Shown: positions 9,941 through 20,409 of the stretch, piece by piece
How the letters are laid out: every line of letters starts with the position of its first letter
How positions within the stretch are numbered: position 1 is the stretch's first letter
Origin: Conus ventricosus
Lineage: Eukaryota; Mollusca; Gastropoda; Neogastropoda; Conidae
Assembly: GCA_018398815.1 (NCBI GenBank)
Contig: CM031611.1
Coordinates: 49,175,656 to 49,239,655 of the forward strand
Direction of reading: 5' to 3'
Length of the DNA stretch: 64,000 nucleotides
Notes under the pieces: generated by a model
What the model was told of the DNA's origin: nothing
What the model saw: the letters and a program-made list of their open reading frames with translations, nothing else
Database searches by the model: none
Program-made: the position numbers and the translations under genes

Positions 9941-11400
9941 CGTTTTGAAACCGGGCGGGGGGACTGATTGAAGGCGAGGTCACGCCTAATCTCGGCCTGG
10001 CTCTTAATGGTAGCCTGTACGTGATTCCCGAACAGCGACTCTGACTTGACTGGCAAGGCTCTGAGGGAGGCGCGGGCAGAGCAGAGCGGGGCCACAGAAG
10101 ATGCCAAAGGACAGCATCTCTCCTCGCTAGTACCGAGTTCAGATGGAGTCTAGCGAAGGCCCCAGCGAATACTTAAGCCCTTCAGCCATTGACTGAATAC
10201 AGGCTACCACAGCCGTGGGTCCGCGGACTGGCGGATGGAGAAGGAATCTGAATCAGGATCCTTAAGGGCAGACACTAGTCCCCCTAGGAAGGAATCCATG
10301 ACCGAGATTGCTCCAAACCCCTCCTCGCAGACTCTTCCCACTCGGCAAGGCAGCACTCTGAAAGGGACACCTGCCTAGCGTGTGATTTCAACCTCTCCTG
10401 GACCAGGAGGAGGTCCTCCTGGGAGAGGGGGAGAGTGGCTTCCCCCGGGATAGTATCATTTGCCAAGAAGGCCTTTTGGCAAATGGAAGCCTCTCTGGCT
10501 TAAGGAACTTCCCGCACGCCAGCGCACAAGGGAAATCAGGGACAGAACCAGGCATGATGTCCTGTGCCTCCGTGCCCCTGACTCTTAATTGGACCCTCCT
10601 CATGCAGTCGGCCACCATGACCGATCTTTAGCAGAGAGGAGGGCATAGCTGCCATGGTGAGATCCCAGAGCGAGTTCCGCTGCCGAAGGGCAGGGGGCTC
10701 TGACCTCCTGAGAGGATGACACGCCTCCGGGACAAGGGAAGCCAGAAAGGCCACCGATTCCTGAAGAATAGAAACGGGCGATTGGCCCTCTAAGGGTCTT
10801 CCTCTGACTCAGAATCCGCCAGGTCGGATCCACAGACCGAGGGGGTGGCCGCCCTTGGCGAAACGGTGCGCGGCGAAAGCCCAGGGTGGCCTGGGATGGC
10901 TGATTCCCCAGACACTCCGGGGTGGGGATCAGTCACCGGGTGGGCCAAGGGGCCTGTGAGGAAGAGGCCTGCACTGGTGGAGGGCTGGGCATAAAACCCG
11001 GCCACCAGGGAAACCCCGGAGCAGGGGGCTGTGGAAAGCCCATGGTTGGGGGATATTGCCATTGGGCCCATGGTGCCCAAGGCAAAGGGCCCTGACCCCA
11101 TGATAGGGGGGGCTGAGGGTGTGGCTGCTGGCCCGACCCAGTAAATGGGGGGCCTAATGCGCCGGTCCCCTGAGGGGTGCTCGGAAAAGAGGGCGAAACC
11201 CAAGTGTCTTGCGATAAGAAGGGGCCCGACACATGAGGTGGGGGAGGGAAACAACGGGACCGAACGAGATTCGAGCCCTGAGAGGAAGTTGGCTTCCCTT
11301 GTATCGCCTACCGAGCGAAGAGGGAGGGGTAGACAAGTCTACCTCATTGTCCCATCCCTCCGTAGAGGGCTCATGCATCTTCGGTTCTGCCATGGAGACC
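9778..11400 (-). pseudogene. DIRS gag-like region, frame-broken
   Basis: Upstream of the reverse transcriptase on the minus strand lie several overlapping open stretches: an acidic start (about 11,393), a Pro/Trp/Gly-rich low-complexity segment (11,232-10,933) and a helical segment with QAEIRRDLAFNQSPRP followed by a basic Pro/Ser-rich tail (10,107-9,860). This order fits the gag-like ORF1 of DIRS elements, a structural RNA-binding protein. No zinc knuckle is visible, which is usual for DIRS. Frame changes near 11,230, 10,930 and 10,470 break it. Confidence 0.6.
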
Positions 11401-11454
11401 GAACTGTGTGCAGTAGAACGCAGCTGAACTGAAACACACGATGCAGGAACGGGA

Positions 11455-11665
11455 ACGACAGAACCGCAGCTGAGTCGCTCGCCGTTAGGGGACTAAGGGC
11501 GGAATCGACAGAACGCAGCTGAGCCGATCACCGCCACAAATTGAGGGTTGCGAGAAAGAGCTTGCTGTGACGAGATCGACAGAACCGCAGCTGAGCCGAT
11601 CACCGTCACAAATTGAGGGTTGCGAGAAAGAGCTCGCCGTCACAACAACAGAACCGCAGCTGAGT
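11455..11665. repeat. Tandem repeat of about 70 bp in the DIRS leader
   Basis: Three diverged units share the words gacagaaccgcagctgag and ttgagggttgcgagaaagag, starting near 11,458, 11,508 and 11,578, with a partial fourth at 11,645. They lie between the right inverted repeat and the gag-like region, i.e. the 5' untranslated leader of the minus-strand element. Confidence 0.75.
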
Positions 11666-11944
11666 TGAAGTGAACCCTTGGGAGAACGTGACGCTGAAGT
11701 GAGAGGAGGCTTTGGCGGGGCTAGAGACGAGCGCCTGCCGGCGAGATGCGGGAATCGAAAGACGAAACCTTCTTAACTCTCGCCTTACACCCAATCGCTT
11801 CACGTACGTTTCTCCCTTAAGTGAAAACATAAGCAAAGACACCAAAGAACAGCAACGACAATCGATCGATTGCGAGAAAAGTCAAAAATACTTAGCTGCT
11901 CGTGTACACGCGGCTTAACGGGAAAATGGCTGCCGAGAAAAGAG

Positions 11945-12083
11945 GATGATTCTGAGCATGCGCAAGGCACGAGGCCCTTTCAAGGGTTTTGTTGTCCGTA
12001 CGGACTTTATTGTATACGAGGCAGGGATAGCAAATTGCTGCCGCTTATTGCATTAGTGAGCCACGGTATAGTATGTGTAATTA
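11945..12083. repeat. DIRS right inverted terminal repeat
   Basis: Reverse complement of 6,495-6,628, plus an outer part (gtgtaatta) matched only in the internal complementary region. This is the 5' side of the minus-strand element, so it should hold the promoter. Confidence 0.9.
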
Positions 12084-12722
12084 AAGCTTAATTTTAATGC
12101 AAATACTAATTTATCTACAAAAATGCCAATCTAGAACATACTGTCTTCAGAAACTTCAGTCTCTTGCTGTTAAAAAGGACATCTTAAATATGTTTTTTTT
12201 CATCATTGTTTGCAGAATCAATGGCTTTTTATGCTAGTTTGGAAATCTTAGTGTGAAAAACAAAAACATTTTAAGCAGAGTGGTGAATACATGTGGAAAG
12301 ATTATTGGTAAAAAAACAAAGACAGTTAGATAAATTGTATGAATGTTGTGTCACACAAAAAGCTGTGAACATTGCTGCCAACAGTTCTCATGTTCTTTCA
12401 CAAAACTACAATGTTCTACGATCTGGACAAAGATTCCAAAATTCCAAACCAACAAAACTAAAAACAGTTTCGTTCCCAATTCCATCAAACTCCTGCATCA
12501 AAATTGAAGTTTCGATGAGATCCCATTCAGAAAGCTTGTTTGTATATTATATATGAGTGTGTGGTATTTATTCTCTGTGTGTGAGTGGGAGGGTGGGTGG
12601 ATGGGTGGGGTTGGATGCGTGGGTGTGATTTGTGAAATATAGATCCACAGACAAGTTTTTATGGCCACTCTCATTTCTCTTTGGAGGTAATAAAGTGTTC
12701 TTGAATTGAATTGACTTGACTT
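12084..12722 (+). pseudogene. CR1/L2-like LINE, part 2 with 3' tail
   Basis: Directly right of the DIRS element the plus strand reads YLQKCQSRTYCLQKLQSL (12,113-12,166), then CGKIIG-like, KQRQLDKLYE and RFQNSKPTKLKTVSF (to about 12,475). This is the typical C-terminal end of CR1/L2-type ORF2 following the KYLGTILDDK block at 6,458. The 3' untranslated part contains a (GT/GG)-rich stretch and ends in aataaagtg followed by a GAATT/GACTT tail at 12,700-12,722. It is the same LINE as 5,866-6,458. Stops near 12,236 show decay. Confidence 0.8.
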
Positions 12723-12800
12723 GGCTCCGATGGGAATTGAACCCATGACCTCCCAGCCAGGAGTCCACAATGCTAACCACTTTTGCTACAGTGGCTGGTA
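12723..12800 (-). mobile_element. tRNA-like SINE head
   Basis: On the minus strand a tRNA-like block has an A-box-like tagcaaaagtgg and a B-box gggttcaattccc (about 12,735). It resembles the head of the long SINE family but is diverged and has no SINE body; it abuts the LINE tail on the left and the minus-strand LINE on the right. It does not fold as a clean tRNA gene in my reading. Confidence 0.6.
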
Positions 12801-12829
12801 AACACCCGTTAATCCCAACATGGAAGGTT

Positions 12830-14280
12830 GTGCAGGTTTCAAAGAATATTGAAGTCAGAAAGAGTGAAGGTCTTCTGGCTTTGAATTTTTGTTTCCTGAA
12901 GAGAGGAGCTACTACCTGAGGTTCAGAGTATGGCAAAAGCTGCAGCTCCTCAAAGTTAGAGTGTAAACCACGGATGTTCCAACAGACTAATCTACTATCC
13001 ATGGTGCAAAAAACAAACAGGAGAGGAATCATTTCATTTCTGAGTCATCATCTGCATCTATGAGGCAAATTTATTTTGAAAATGGACCAGATATGTTTGG
13101 CTCTCCAGACCCACTGATAGACTTGCCCACAGGCGGAGACGGCTTAGGTTTTGGAGACGGTTGAGGTCGCCTTTTTATGCCATGTCTTGACACGATGAGC
13201 TTTCTTCCGCACGGGCACTGCTCTCGACACATCAGGGCAGGCGAGCTGGGGCTTTTTTTTTTCATTCTGCCCAGCAGCAGTTGGTTTAGGACTACTGGGC
13301 AGTCTGAAAAGAGGCCGATTTAGTGCCCCTACCAGGGACATCCACCTTAGGTTATGAGGTGGTGGATTTGCCTCTATAGGGGCCAGACACTTCATCTTGC
13401 AGTTTCTAAGAAGTGGAATGCATCAGTTTGACAAGAAACAGAATGCACAGAAACTTTCTTCAGAGCTGAAGCATACGAAGAAACTGAATTGGTCTGACTG
13501 CCAAGGACCTGTTTTCGTGCTTCGAAAAATGCTATTCTGTTTTGAGTTTTCACCTTCTGAATGCTCATTTCCTGAATCTAAACAGGGCAGCTGCATGAAG
13601 AGGAGCGGTGGTCGCCATCGCAGTTTGCACAATGGGCCGGATATTTACATGCCTCATTATGGGTTGTTTTGTAGCAACATCACACACCTCTTCCCCAGAA
13701 CAGTGATCTCTTACATGTCCAGATTTCTGATACTTCAAACACCACATCAGAGATGGAATGTTAAGTTGAATGCCGACATTTAGATATCCTACTTTGATGA
13801 CTTGTGGCGATGAAGGGGTACAAAACATTAGAAAGAGGGTGTTGGTGGGCACTCTTTCAGTTCCTCTTGGACAGTAACCCAATGCACATCTATGACACCT
13901 TGAGAGATGCAAGTTCTGTTTTTATCTCAGTCTCCGAGACGCCTCTGAGATCTGGGCATCTAATGACTCCTTTGGACGTGTTTAACAGTTTGTGAGATGT
14001 TACCTTGATCTCTGTCCACTAGCTTTGTGGCAGTCAGCAGCTGTTCCGACTGTCGCTTAGATTTGCACTGGATGAGAAAGGAACCATTCCAAAGTCTCTT
14101 CACTGACTGAGAGTCACTTGCAATGCCCTGAAAACCTTTTTGAATAGCAAATGGACTCAATGCAGAAACAGGTTTCTCCTGTTCTGTTCCTTCACCTATC
14201 AACCATGAAGCCCCAAAGCCCGTCATTTTCCTCGTTTGTGTTTCCAAATCACTGTCCACCTCAGATTCCTGCAACACTCT
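12830..14280 (-). pseudogene. Jockey-like LINE, 5' part (ORF1 and endonuclease start)
   Basis: ORF1 begins near 14,277. A segment with PFAIQKGFQGIA and VKRLWNGSFLIQC is an RRM-like nucleic-acid-binding domain of Jockey/I-type ORF1. After frame changes it continues with KVGYLNVGIQLNIPSL and KYQKSGHVRDHC, a degenerate CCHC knuckle region (about 13,805-13,670). A basic Pro/Lys-rich C-terminus follows (13,395-13,080). ORF2 starts at an ATG at 13,002 with MDSRLVCWNIRGLHSNFEEL, the start of an apurinic endonuclease; it shifts frame near 12,905 and is truncated at about 12,830. The reverse transcriptase is absent. The plus-strand relative at 16,455-16,958 carries the same endonuclease start. Confidence 0.75.
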
Positions 14281-14399
14281 ACTTGAACTTTAAAGTACTT
14301 TTCATTTTTCTTTTTTTTTTTTTCTTTTTTTTTGGGGGGGGGGAGAGTTCTTGGTGAAGAAGCCATTTTTGTTGGATTGTTTCTTTTTCATCTCTCCCT

Positions 14400-14830
14400 T
14401 ACTCACCCACCATTGAGTCTAACTGCAGGGCCAGGGCCAAAACGTCATTGTCTTGATCCCTTCCAGGCTTCAGGAGAGATATATGACTAACAGAAGCCCA
14501 CCAACCCTAGACCCCTGATCAGGCTCAACTCCCGGATACAGAGAGCTCAGCACTATAAGAGTTACCTGGGGCCAGCCAGGGAACTGCCTGTCTTGATCCT
14601 GGGTAGCTCATTGATATACCTGGGCCAGAGTGTACCTCCTGTCTAGAAGAGGTCCGAGCCAAAGGATGTGTTGAGAGCATCTGCCCTCTCAATCACCAGG
14701 ATTTCACTCCCCTCCATCACAGGTCACACCACACGGCAAACGCAGCTGATCTTAGGAAAACCACACAGAAAAGAAGAAACAGACCCCTCCCAGACCCTCC
14801 CAGCCTCACTCCCATGCAAAGGATGGGAAC
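14400..14830. other. Unique flank of the minisatellite, probably LINE-derived
   Basis: GC-richer sequence without a convincing reading frame. Its position between the two head-to-head LINE copies suggests leader or ORF1 sequence of one of them, but I cannot align it to a domain. Confidence 0.3.
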
Positions 14831-14831
14831 A

Positions 14832-16438
14832 GGAAACTGACTGTTCCTCCAAAAGGTCCTGGAGCCCATCCAAAAGTCCCCGAGGGATAAAATGTGGAGG
14901 TAACAAAGGTCCTGGAGCCCATCCAAAAGTCCCTGAGGGATAAAGTGTGGAGGTAACAAAGGTCCTGGAGCCCATCCAAAAGTCCCTGAGGGATAAAATG
15001 TGGAGGTAACAAAGGTCCTGGAGCCCATCCAAAAGTCCCTGAGGGATAAAATGTGGAGGTAACAAAGGTCCTGGAGCCCATCCAAAAGTTCCTGAGGGAT
15101 AAAGTGTGGAGGTAACAAAAGGTCCTGGAGCCCATCCAAAAGTCCCTGAGGGATAAAGTGTGGAGGTAACAAAAGGTCCTGGAGCCCATCCAAAAGTCCC
15201 TGAGAGTTAAAGTCTGGACGTAATACAAAGTCCCTGAGGGAAAAAGTGTGGAGATAATACAAAGTCCCTGAGGGATAAAGTGTGGAGGTAACAAAGGTCC
15301 TGTAGCCCATCCAAAAGTTCCTGAGGGATAAAGTGTGGAGGTAACAAAGGTCCTGGAGCCCATCCAAAAGTCCCTGAGGGAGAAACTGTGGAGGTAACAA
15401 AAGGTCCTGGAGCCCATCCAAAAGTTCCTGTGGGATACAGTGTGGAGGTAACAAAGGTCCTGGAGCCCATCCAAAAGTTCCTGAGGGATAAAGTGTGGAG
15501 GTAACAAAAGGTCCTGGAGCCCATCCAAAAGTCCCTGAGAGAAAAAGTGTGGAGGTAATACGAAGTCCCTGAGGGATAAAGTGTGGAGGTAATACAAAGA
15601 CCCTGAGGGAAAAAGTGTGGAGGTAATACAAAGACCCTGAGGGATAAAGTGTGGAGGTAACAAAGGTCCTGGAGCCCATCCAAAAGTCCCTGAGGGATAA
15701 AGTGTGGAGGTAATACAAAGTCCCTGAGGGATAAAGTGTGGAGGTAATACAAAGTCCCTGAGGGATAAAGTGTGGAGGTAACAAAGGTCCTGGAGCCCAT
15801 CCATAAGTCCCTGAGGGAAAAAGTGTGGAGGTAATACAAAGTCCCTGAGGGATAAAGTGTGGAGGTAACGAAGGTCCTGGAGCCCATCCAAAAGTCCCTG
15901 AGGGAAAAAGTGTGGAGGTAATACAAAGTCCTTGAGGGAAAAAGTGTGGAGGTAATACAAAGTCCCTGAGAGAAAAAGTGTGGAGGTAATACAAAGTCCC
16001 TGAGGGAAAAAGTGTGGAGGTAACAAAGGTCCTGGAGCCCATCCAAAAGTCCCTGAGGGAAAAAGTGTGGAGGTAATACAAAGTCCTTGAGGGAAAAAGT
16101 GTGGAGGTAATACAAAGTCCCTGAGGGAAAAAGTGTGGAGGTAATACAAAGTCCCTGAGGGAAAAAGTGTGGAGGTAACAAAGGTCCTGGAGCCCATCCA
16201 AAAGTCCCTGATGGAAAAAATGTGGAGGTAATACAAAGTCCTTGAGGGAAAAAGTGTGGAGGTAATACAAAGTCCCTGAGGGAAAAAGTGTGGAGGTAAT
16301 ACAAAGTCCCTGAGGGAAAAAGTGTGGAGGTAATACAAAGTCCCTGAGGGAAAAAGTGTGGAGGTAATACAAAGTCCCTGAGGGAAAGAGTGTGGAGGTA
16401 ATACAAAGTCCCTGAGGGAAAAAGTGTGGAGGTAATAC
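14832..16438. repeat. Two-unit minisatellite (53-bp and 34-bp units)
   Basis: About 37 units are built on the words agtccctgaggg and gtgtggaggtaa. Unit A is 53-54 bp and contains ggtcctggagcccatcc; unit B is 34 bp and is unit A without 19 of those bases. I count 17 A and 20 B in the order A7 B2 A5 B3 A B2 A B A B3 A B3 A B6. Units followed by A end in taac, those followed by B in taat. All three minus-strand frames stay open across much of the array (up to 579 codons) because the units lack stop codons on that strand, so long ORFs here are not evidence of a gene. Confidence 0.95.
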
Positions 16439-16454
16439 AGGTGGATGGGCCTCC

Positions 16455-16958
16455 ATCTGCCTCCTCGACCTTCAAAAAGAAAAAGGATCAGGAGAAAGAA
16501 CTTCCTGGCCTCCAGCAAGTGTTCCTCTTAACTGAAAACAAATTTTCTCTTCTCCAATCTGACAATGATGCAGAAATGGAATGAGTTATTCAGCGTCTTC
16601 ATTGCCATGCCATGATGGAGTTGAAAATTTTCCACTGGAACATCTGGGGTCTCTTTTCCAATTATGAGGAGCAACAGCTGCTTTGTCATGATCTGAACCC
16701 TGTTGTGATCACTCTGCAAGAAACCAAAATTCAGAACCAGAAGACTTTCAATCTGTCTGGTTTTAATGTTCTCTCGAAATCAGCACATCCAACTGCAGAT
16801 GGAGTAATGGGAGGAGTCTAGCTACTCATCCACAAGTTTCTTCTGTTCAGCCCAATTAATTTAGACACTTCTCTTCAAGCTTTAACCGCAACAATAACTT
16901 TGCATAAAACAGTCACAGTGCGTTCTTTACATTTACCACCATCTATCTCAATCAGACA
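16455..16958 (+). pseudogene. Jockey-like LINE, end of ORF1 and endonuclease start
   Basis: The plus strand first gives a Lys-rich stretch (KKKKDQEKELPGLQ) and NKFSLLQSDNDAEME, resembling the C-terminus of Jockey-type ORF1. ATG at 16,615 then opens ORF2 with ELKIFHWNIWGLFSNYEEQ and ITLQETKIQNQKTFNLSGF, the first two blocks of an apurinic endonuclease. Codon TAG at 16,819-16,821 interrupts the frame within GGV|LL. Recognisable sequence stops at 16,959, where a hAT-like MITE is inserted. The same family lies inverted at 12,830-14,280. Confidence 0.8.
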
Positions 16959-16959
16959 A

Positions 16960-17382
16960 CAGGGTTCATACAGACTTGGAGAAACAAAATTCCCAACCTT
17001 AGCACCAGTTTTCCCAACCATGTTACATGAAGAACAGAAAGCTAGAATACGCACAAATGTCGACCAATGGTGATCTTCTTGGCAAGAAGAGTAACTCTTG
17101 ACAACAAATGGTTACACTCCATAAGTAGAGCAAACTGTCGGTCGCGATGTCGGCGATTTTCAGACAGTACGAATTCATTTGTTTGTACCTTTGTTGTTTG
17201 GTTTTCTATCTCTTTAGTTTTGAAGATGCTTGTTTGAGTTTTTGAAGATGCCTGTTCAATTTTCCCAAACCTTCCCAACCAACAGAAACCAAATGCCATT
17301 TTTCCCAAACTTTCACAACAGGGAAAAGGACCATCCGTTTTTCCCAAACCTTCCCAATTATTCCCAACCTGTGGGAACCCTG
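16960..17382. mobile_element. hAT-like MITE, 423 bp
   Basis: The element begins cagggttcatacag and ends ctgtgggaaccctg, which are inverted repeats matching at about 12 of 14 positions, with the CAGGGTTC-type terminus of hAT transposons. The 8 bases outside each end (tcagacaa, gacgacaa) agree at only five positions, weak support for the 8-bp duplication hAT makes. The interior is AT-rich, repeats the word ttcccaa(a)cc and has no transposase. Confidence 0.65.
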
Positions 17383-17419
17383 GACGACAAGAGCTGGTCA
17401 CCCTCAAGGGGTTGCAACC

Positions 17420-18277
17420 TTTTTTTTTTTTTTTTGCTGTCCCAACCTCTGCGTCACCTCAGAGGCAGTGCACCCACGCCGCTCATTCTGACACCCCGTC
17501 CACAGCCATAGCCCGGCCGGCCCCGGCCGGCCCCGCCGCAGCCCCGGCAATCCACAGGGAGCAGTCAATGTGAAGTCGTCAAGAGGCAACCCACCGGAGG
17601 AGACACTGCACTGCTGCCGAGTCACTTCGGTGGTGTTCAGTGGCGCCTGTTCTGATCTAACATACGCAGGACACCACCTACTAAGCCCCCTACTGACGAC
17701 AATAATTGCTTAGTCGCGGAGCCGGCGTGAGTGAGCTCTCCCTCCGGAGGGGCCACCACGTCCGTCCAACGACAGCCCCCATGGACTCGCCGATACCGGT
17801 GACCCCGACGGAAGCAAACCAAGGCCACAGACGTGGAGAGGACATCGAAATTGAGGTCACCATGAGAGCAGGGCATGAAGGGCCACAGAATTTGAGACTT
17901 TTTTTTTTTAATGCTGATCAATGGGAATGAGGATGATTAAGATGATGCTACGGATTTCCATTTCGGTCTGAGACTACATGACAGGGCTGTACTCTACGCT
18001 TCCTTTCATAATATATCCTGGCGTCAACCAGGCCCGAGAGATACAGGCACCTGCAGTGTTGGTCAGGAAATTTGAGCAACACTCTCAGAAACGCATCCAT
18101 TAAGTGGATGAAACTCGACTGTGTGGTCCCAGTCTTCCCAACTGAGTCCGCAGCAAACTCAACTCTGGGTAGGAGCCAGTCGGGGCAGAAAAAACCCACA
18201 TGCCTCTGATGGGATTCGAACCCACGACCTCCCAGCCGGGAGTCCGCGACGCTAACCCCTTCGCCACAGCGGCTGGT
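17420..18277 (-). mobile_element. Long tRNA-derived SINE, copy 1
   Basis: The element has a tRNA-like head at 18,277-18,200 on the minus strand (A box tggcgaaggggtt, B box gggttcgaatccc), a body with an internal A-run at about 17,900, and a 3' poly(A) (T-run at 17,420-17,435). Target duplication: ggggttgcaacc (17,408-17,419) and ggggttgaaacc (18,278-18,289), one mismatch. Length is 858 bp, far above the usual 150-500 bp of SINEs. Transcription would be by RNA polymerase III. Confidence 0.9.
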
Positions 18278-18294
18278 GGGGTTGAAACCTTGCC

Positions 18295-18745
18295 GGAGGG
18301 TGACTATAGGCCTGCAAGCATTAACAAAAATAGCCTTCCATCCAAGTATTGATGCCCCTGTCAGCAAAGCCTAGAGTATCACTGGACCACACAAGCCCTA
18401 TGACTATGGCAAGGTCGTAATCCATGGAGGGAAGGGGAGACAAAGGCAGAAGAGATCCATAAAGAGAGATAGACAGAATGAAAAAAAAATGCGGGTTACA
18501 ATTTGTCAGCCTAACCCTTAACCTGTCTGACATGGGAGACCCTACCGGGGGCATCAGCTCCTACCACATTGTGCTTAGGCCAATCAGCAACTTGACTATA
18601 TAGGCCTAGAAGTGTTTTCAAAAACCAGCCTTCCATTCAAGTGATGATGCCCCCGTCAGCAGAGCCTAAGGGATCACTGGACCGCGCAAGCCCTTTGACC
18701 ATGGCAACCCCGGCGGGACTCAATCTAACAGTGCTGGTGCCATGT
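18295..18745. repeat. Diverged direct repeat of about 105 bp
   Basis: Blocks at about 18,310-18,412 and 18,601-18,706 share order and words such as agccttccat, gatgccccc/tgtcagca and atcactggacc, spaced about 295 bp apart. The surrounding sequence may be a LINE leader, but I cannot assign it. Confidence 0.7.
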
Positions 18746-18749
18746 AGAG

Positions 18750-19734
18750 GGGTGGCTCAAGTATTCCTAGACTGTGACAGTGAATGATGTCACCGGTAGA
18801 AATCCTTAAAAACCAGAGACATAATTGTTGGGGTCTATAATCAATTCAATATCAATGTGTAGCTCAATGTTAGGCTGTGCCTCAAAACGTTTACATGGAT
18901 TATACTGTGATTTGGCGCCCGTACCTAACTGTGACATGTAGCTACATGCCGACTAAACGTGGCACCAAAGGTGGTCCAGTTTGGCGAAAACCTGGATCAA
19001 CGCACGGACGAAGTGTTCATGGCAACTTTACCATGATGTCAACAATTCTGTATTTCAAATCTGCCTCAGCACAAGATAATTTCTAGATCTCCAGAAAAAA
19101 CAAAATGGTTTTGTTGATTGGTGAAGTCTGAATGTGTGCCTAATTCCACTGACAGGTGCTATCGATCGAACTGTGTGGATGGAAAATGTTATCGTAATAC
19201 TTATGTTCATATTAACTAGTTTAGCTGTGGAGTATCATTCGCATCAAAAAGGGGCAATGTGCACCACATGGTCAGTCCACCTATAGTTATAGTAAAAACG
19301 GCTTGCAGATTCATCCACTCTTTTCAGCAACAATCCACACTACTTGTGTTTTATCTCAATTCATTTGTAAACCTGGATACAAAATTTTTAAACATTGAAA
19401 CATTGTTCAAAAGAGGAATTGCTTTCATCAAGAAAGACTGAAGTAACATCTGTGAACCAGGAAAGAAGAGCTTCAATGTCATGTGACAATTTCAATGCCA
19501 TGAACAGCTTGATTGTTCCTGAATACTAACAACATTTCACCATGTATACAGGTAAAGCAAGCATTCATTCCTCTGTGGACATTAAATCAATCTGTCTTGT
19601 TTATTAACCCGAAGAGTGCCTTTAAGCCGTCAGCTGACGCTGAAGTAAAAATGCTTTCCCAGTGCCTATGGGCCGTCCACTGACGTCATGCATTTTTCTT
19701 GAATTTTCATTCGTTACTATTTCTATTAACGGAC
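18750..19734. other. No recognisable gene; short repeat relic at 19,610-19,700
   Basis: AT-rich sequence with short spurious frames. At 19,625-19,690 the related phrases gccgtcagctgacg and gccgtccactgacg occur 41 bp apart, suggesting a small repeat unit. Confidence 0.4.
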
Positions 19735-19738
19735 TTAA

Positions 19739-20403
19739 CCCTCTTTAGTATGCACTTACCTTAGCTTAGTTACGCCGAAAACCATCGGCAACGTAAGTAA
19801 CTCCGTAATTTGAACATGGTTACCCAATTTAAAAATTAATTTAAAAGAGAGGAAAGGAAATAGTCAAATGAAAATAATTTTAAAAAGTCCTACGAATATA
19901 TATGTTGCTATATCATAAGTTTGAAGAATATCACATGAGCCATTTACTCGGGGAAAAAAAAAAAATCTTCTTCAGAACTTTCTTCCGAATCATACCTGGA
20001 ACCTCATCCCAGTCGAAATCTAGGTCACTCTAAGCTTCATTACCCAGCACTTTCACTAAGTCTTATGCCGTAAATCCTACAAATCACAGTATCTTCATCA
20101 CTAAATCTCGTTATAGAACGGCAGAAATCAAGGTTAGCGATGGCGAAAAACAGCATTTCGACCATAAAACTTTAAAAATTCGTAACTCGAGAACTACGAA
20201 ATGTATCGACTCGCAGTTTTTTGCAAACGGAAGTAAATGGCCACAGGAAGAAGGAAGTCACGTTCTCGCGAGACTTCCTTTTCTACGAGAAATATGGCGG
20301 CGCCCATTGTTGCCACATGTTTTACCGGGTGCTGGCAGGTGCTCAGCGTTTTGGCTGTGTGATTTCCGGTTGGGCGCTAGCGGGTTCTCGCTTGTCAAGA
20401 GGG
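19739..20403 (+). mobile_element. piggyBac-like MITE, copy 1 (665 bp)
   Basis: The element is flanked by TTAA on both sides (19,735-19,738 and 20,404-20,407). It begins CCCTCTT and ends AAGAGGG, the inverted termini and TTAA target expected of piggyBac-type transposons. It has no transposase. The right part contains ttctcgcgagacttcc and aaatatggcggcg, which look like CpG promoter motifs. A reversed copy is at 32,246-32,908. Confidence 0.85.
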
Positions 20404-20409
20404 TTAAAT

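Larger units (their letters stand above)
6459..12083 (-). mobile_element. DIRS-type tyrosine-recombinase retrotransposon
   Basis: This is a 5.6-kb element coded on the minus strand in the order gag-like region, reverse transcriptase, RNase H, DIRS connection region, tyrosine recombinase. It has inverted terminal repeats of about 135-150 bp (6,495-6,628 against 11,945-12,080) and an internal complementary region (6,708-6,795) made of the reverse complements of both termini joined. These features define the DIRS group, which replicates through a circular intermediate and integrates without target-site duplication. No target duplication is visible and the interrupted LINE continues on the right, consistent with that mechanism. 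Every coding domain has single-base frame breaks, so this copy is not intact as assembled. A second, gap-truncated copy is at 49,957-50,991. No methyltransferase domain was recognised. Confidence 0.9.

Noticed and set aside
14717..16518. Very long minus-strand reading frames (up to 579 codons) rich in LPPHFFPQGL-type repeats
   Set aside because: All three minus frames are open because the minisatellite units lack stops on that strand. Unit lengths of 34 and 53 bp shift frame at every step, so no protein repeat is conserved.
18200..18277. Possible tRNA gene on the minus strand (also 41,830-41,904, 54,738-54,800, 12,724-12,798, 56,760-56,845)
   Set aside because: Each has polymerase III boxes but is the head of a SINE with body, tail or target duplication, and none reads as a clean cloverleaf.
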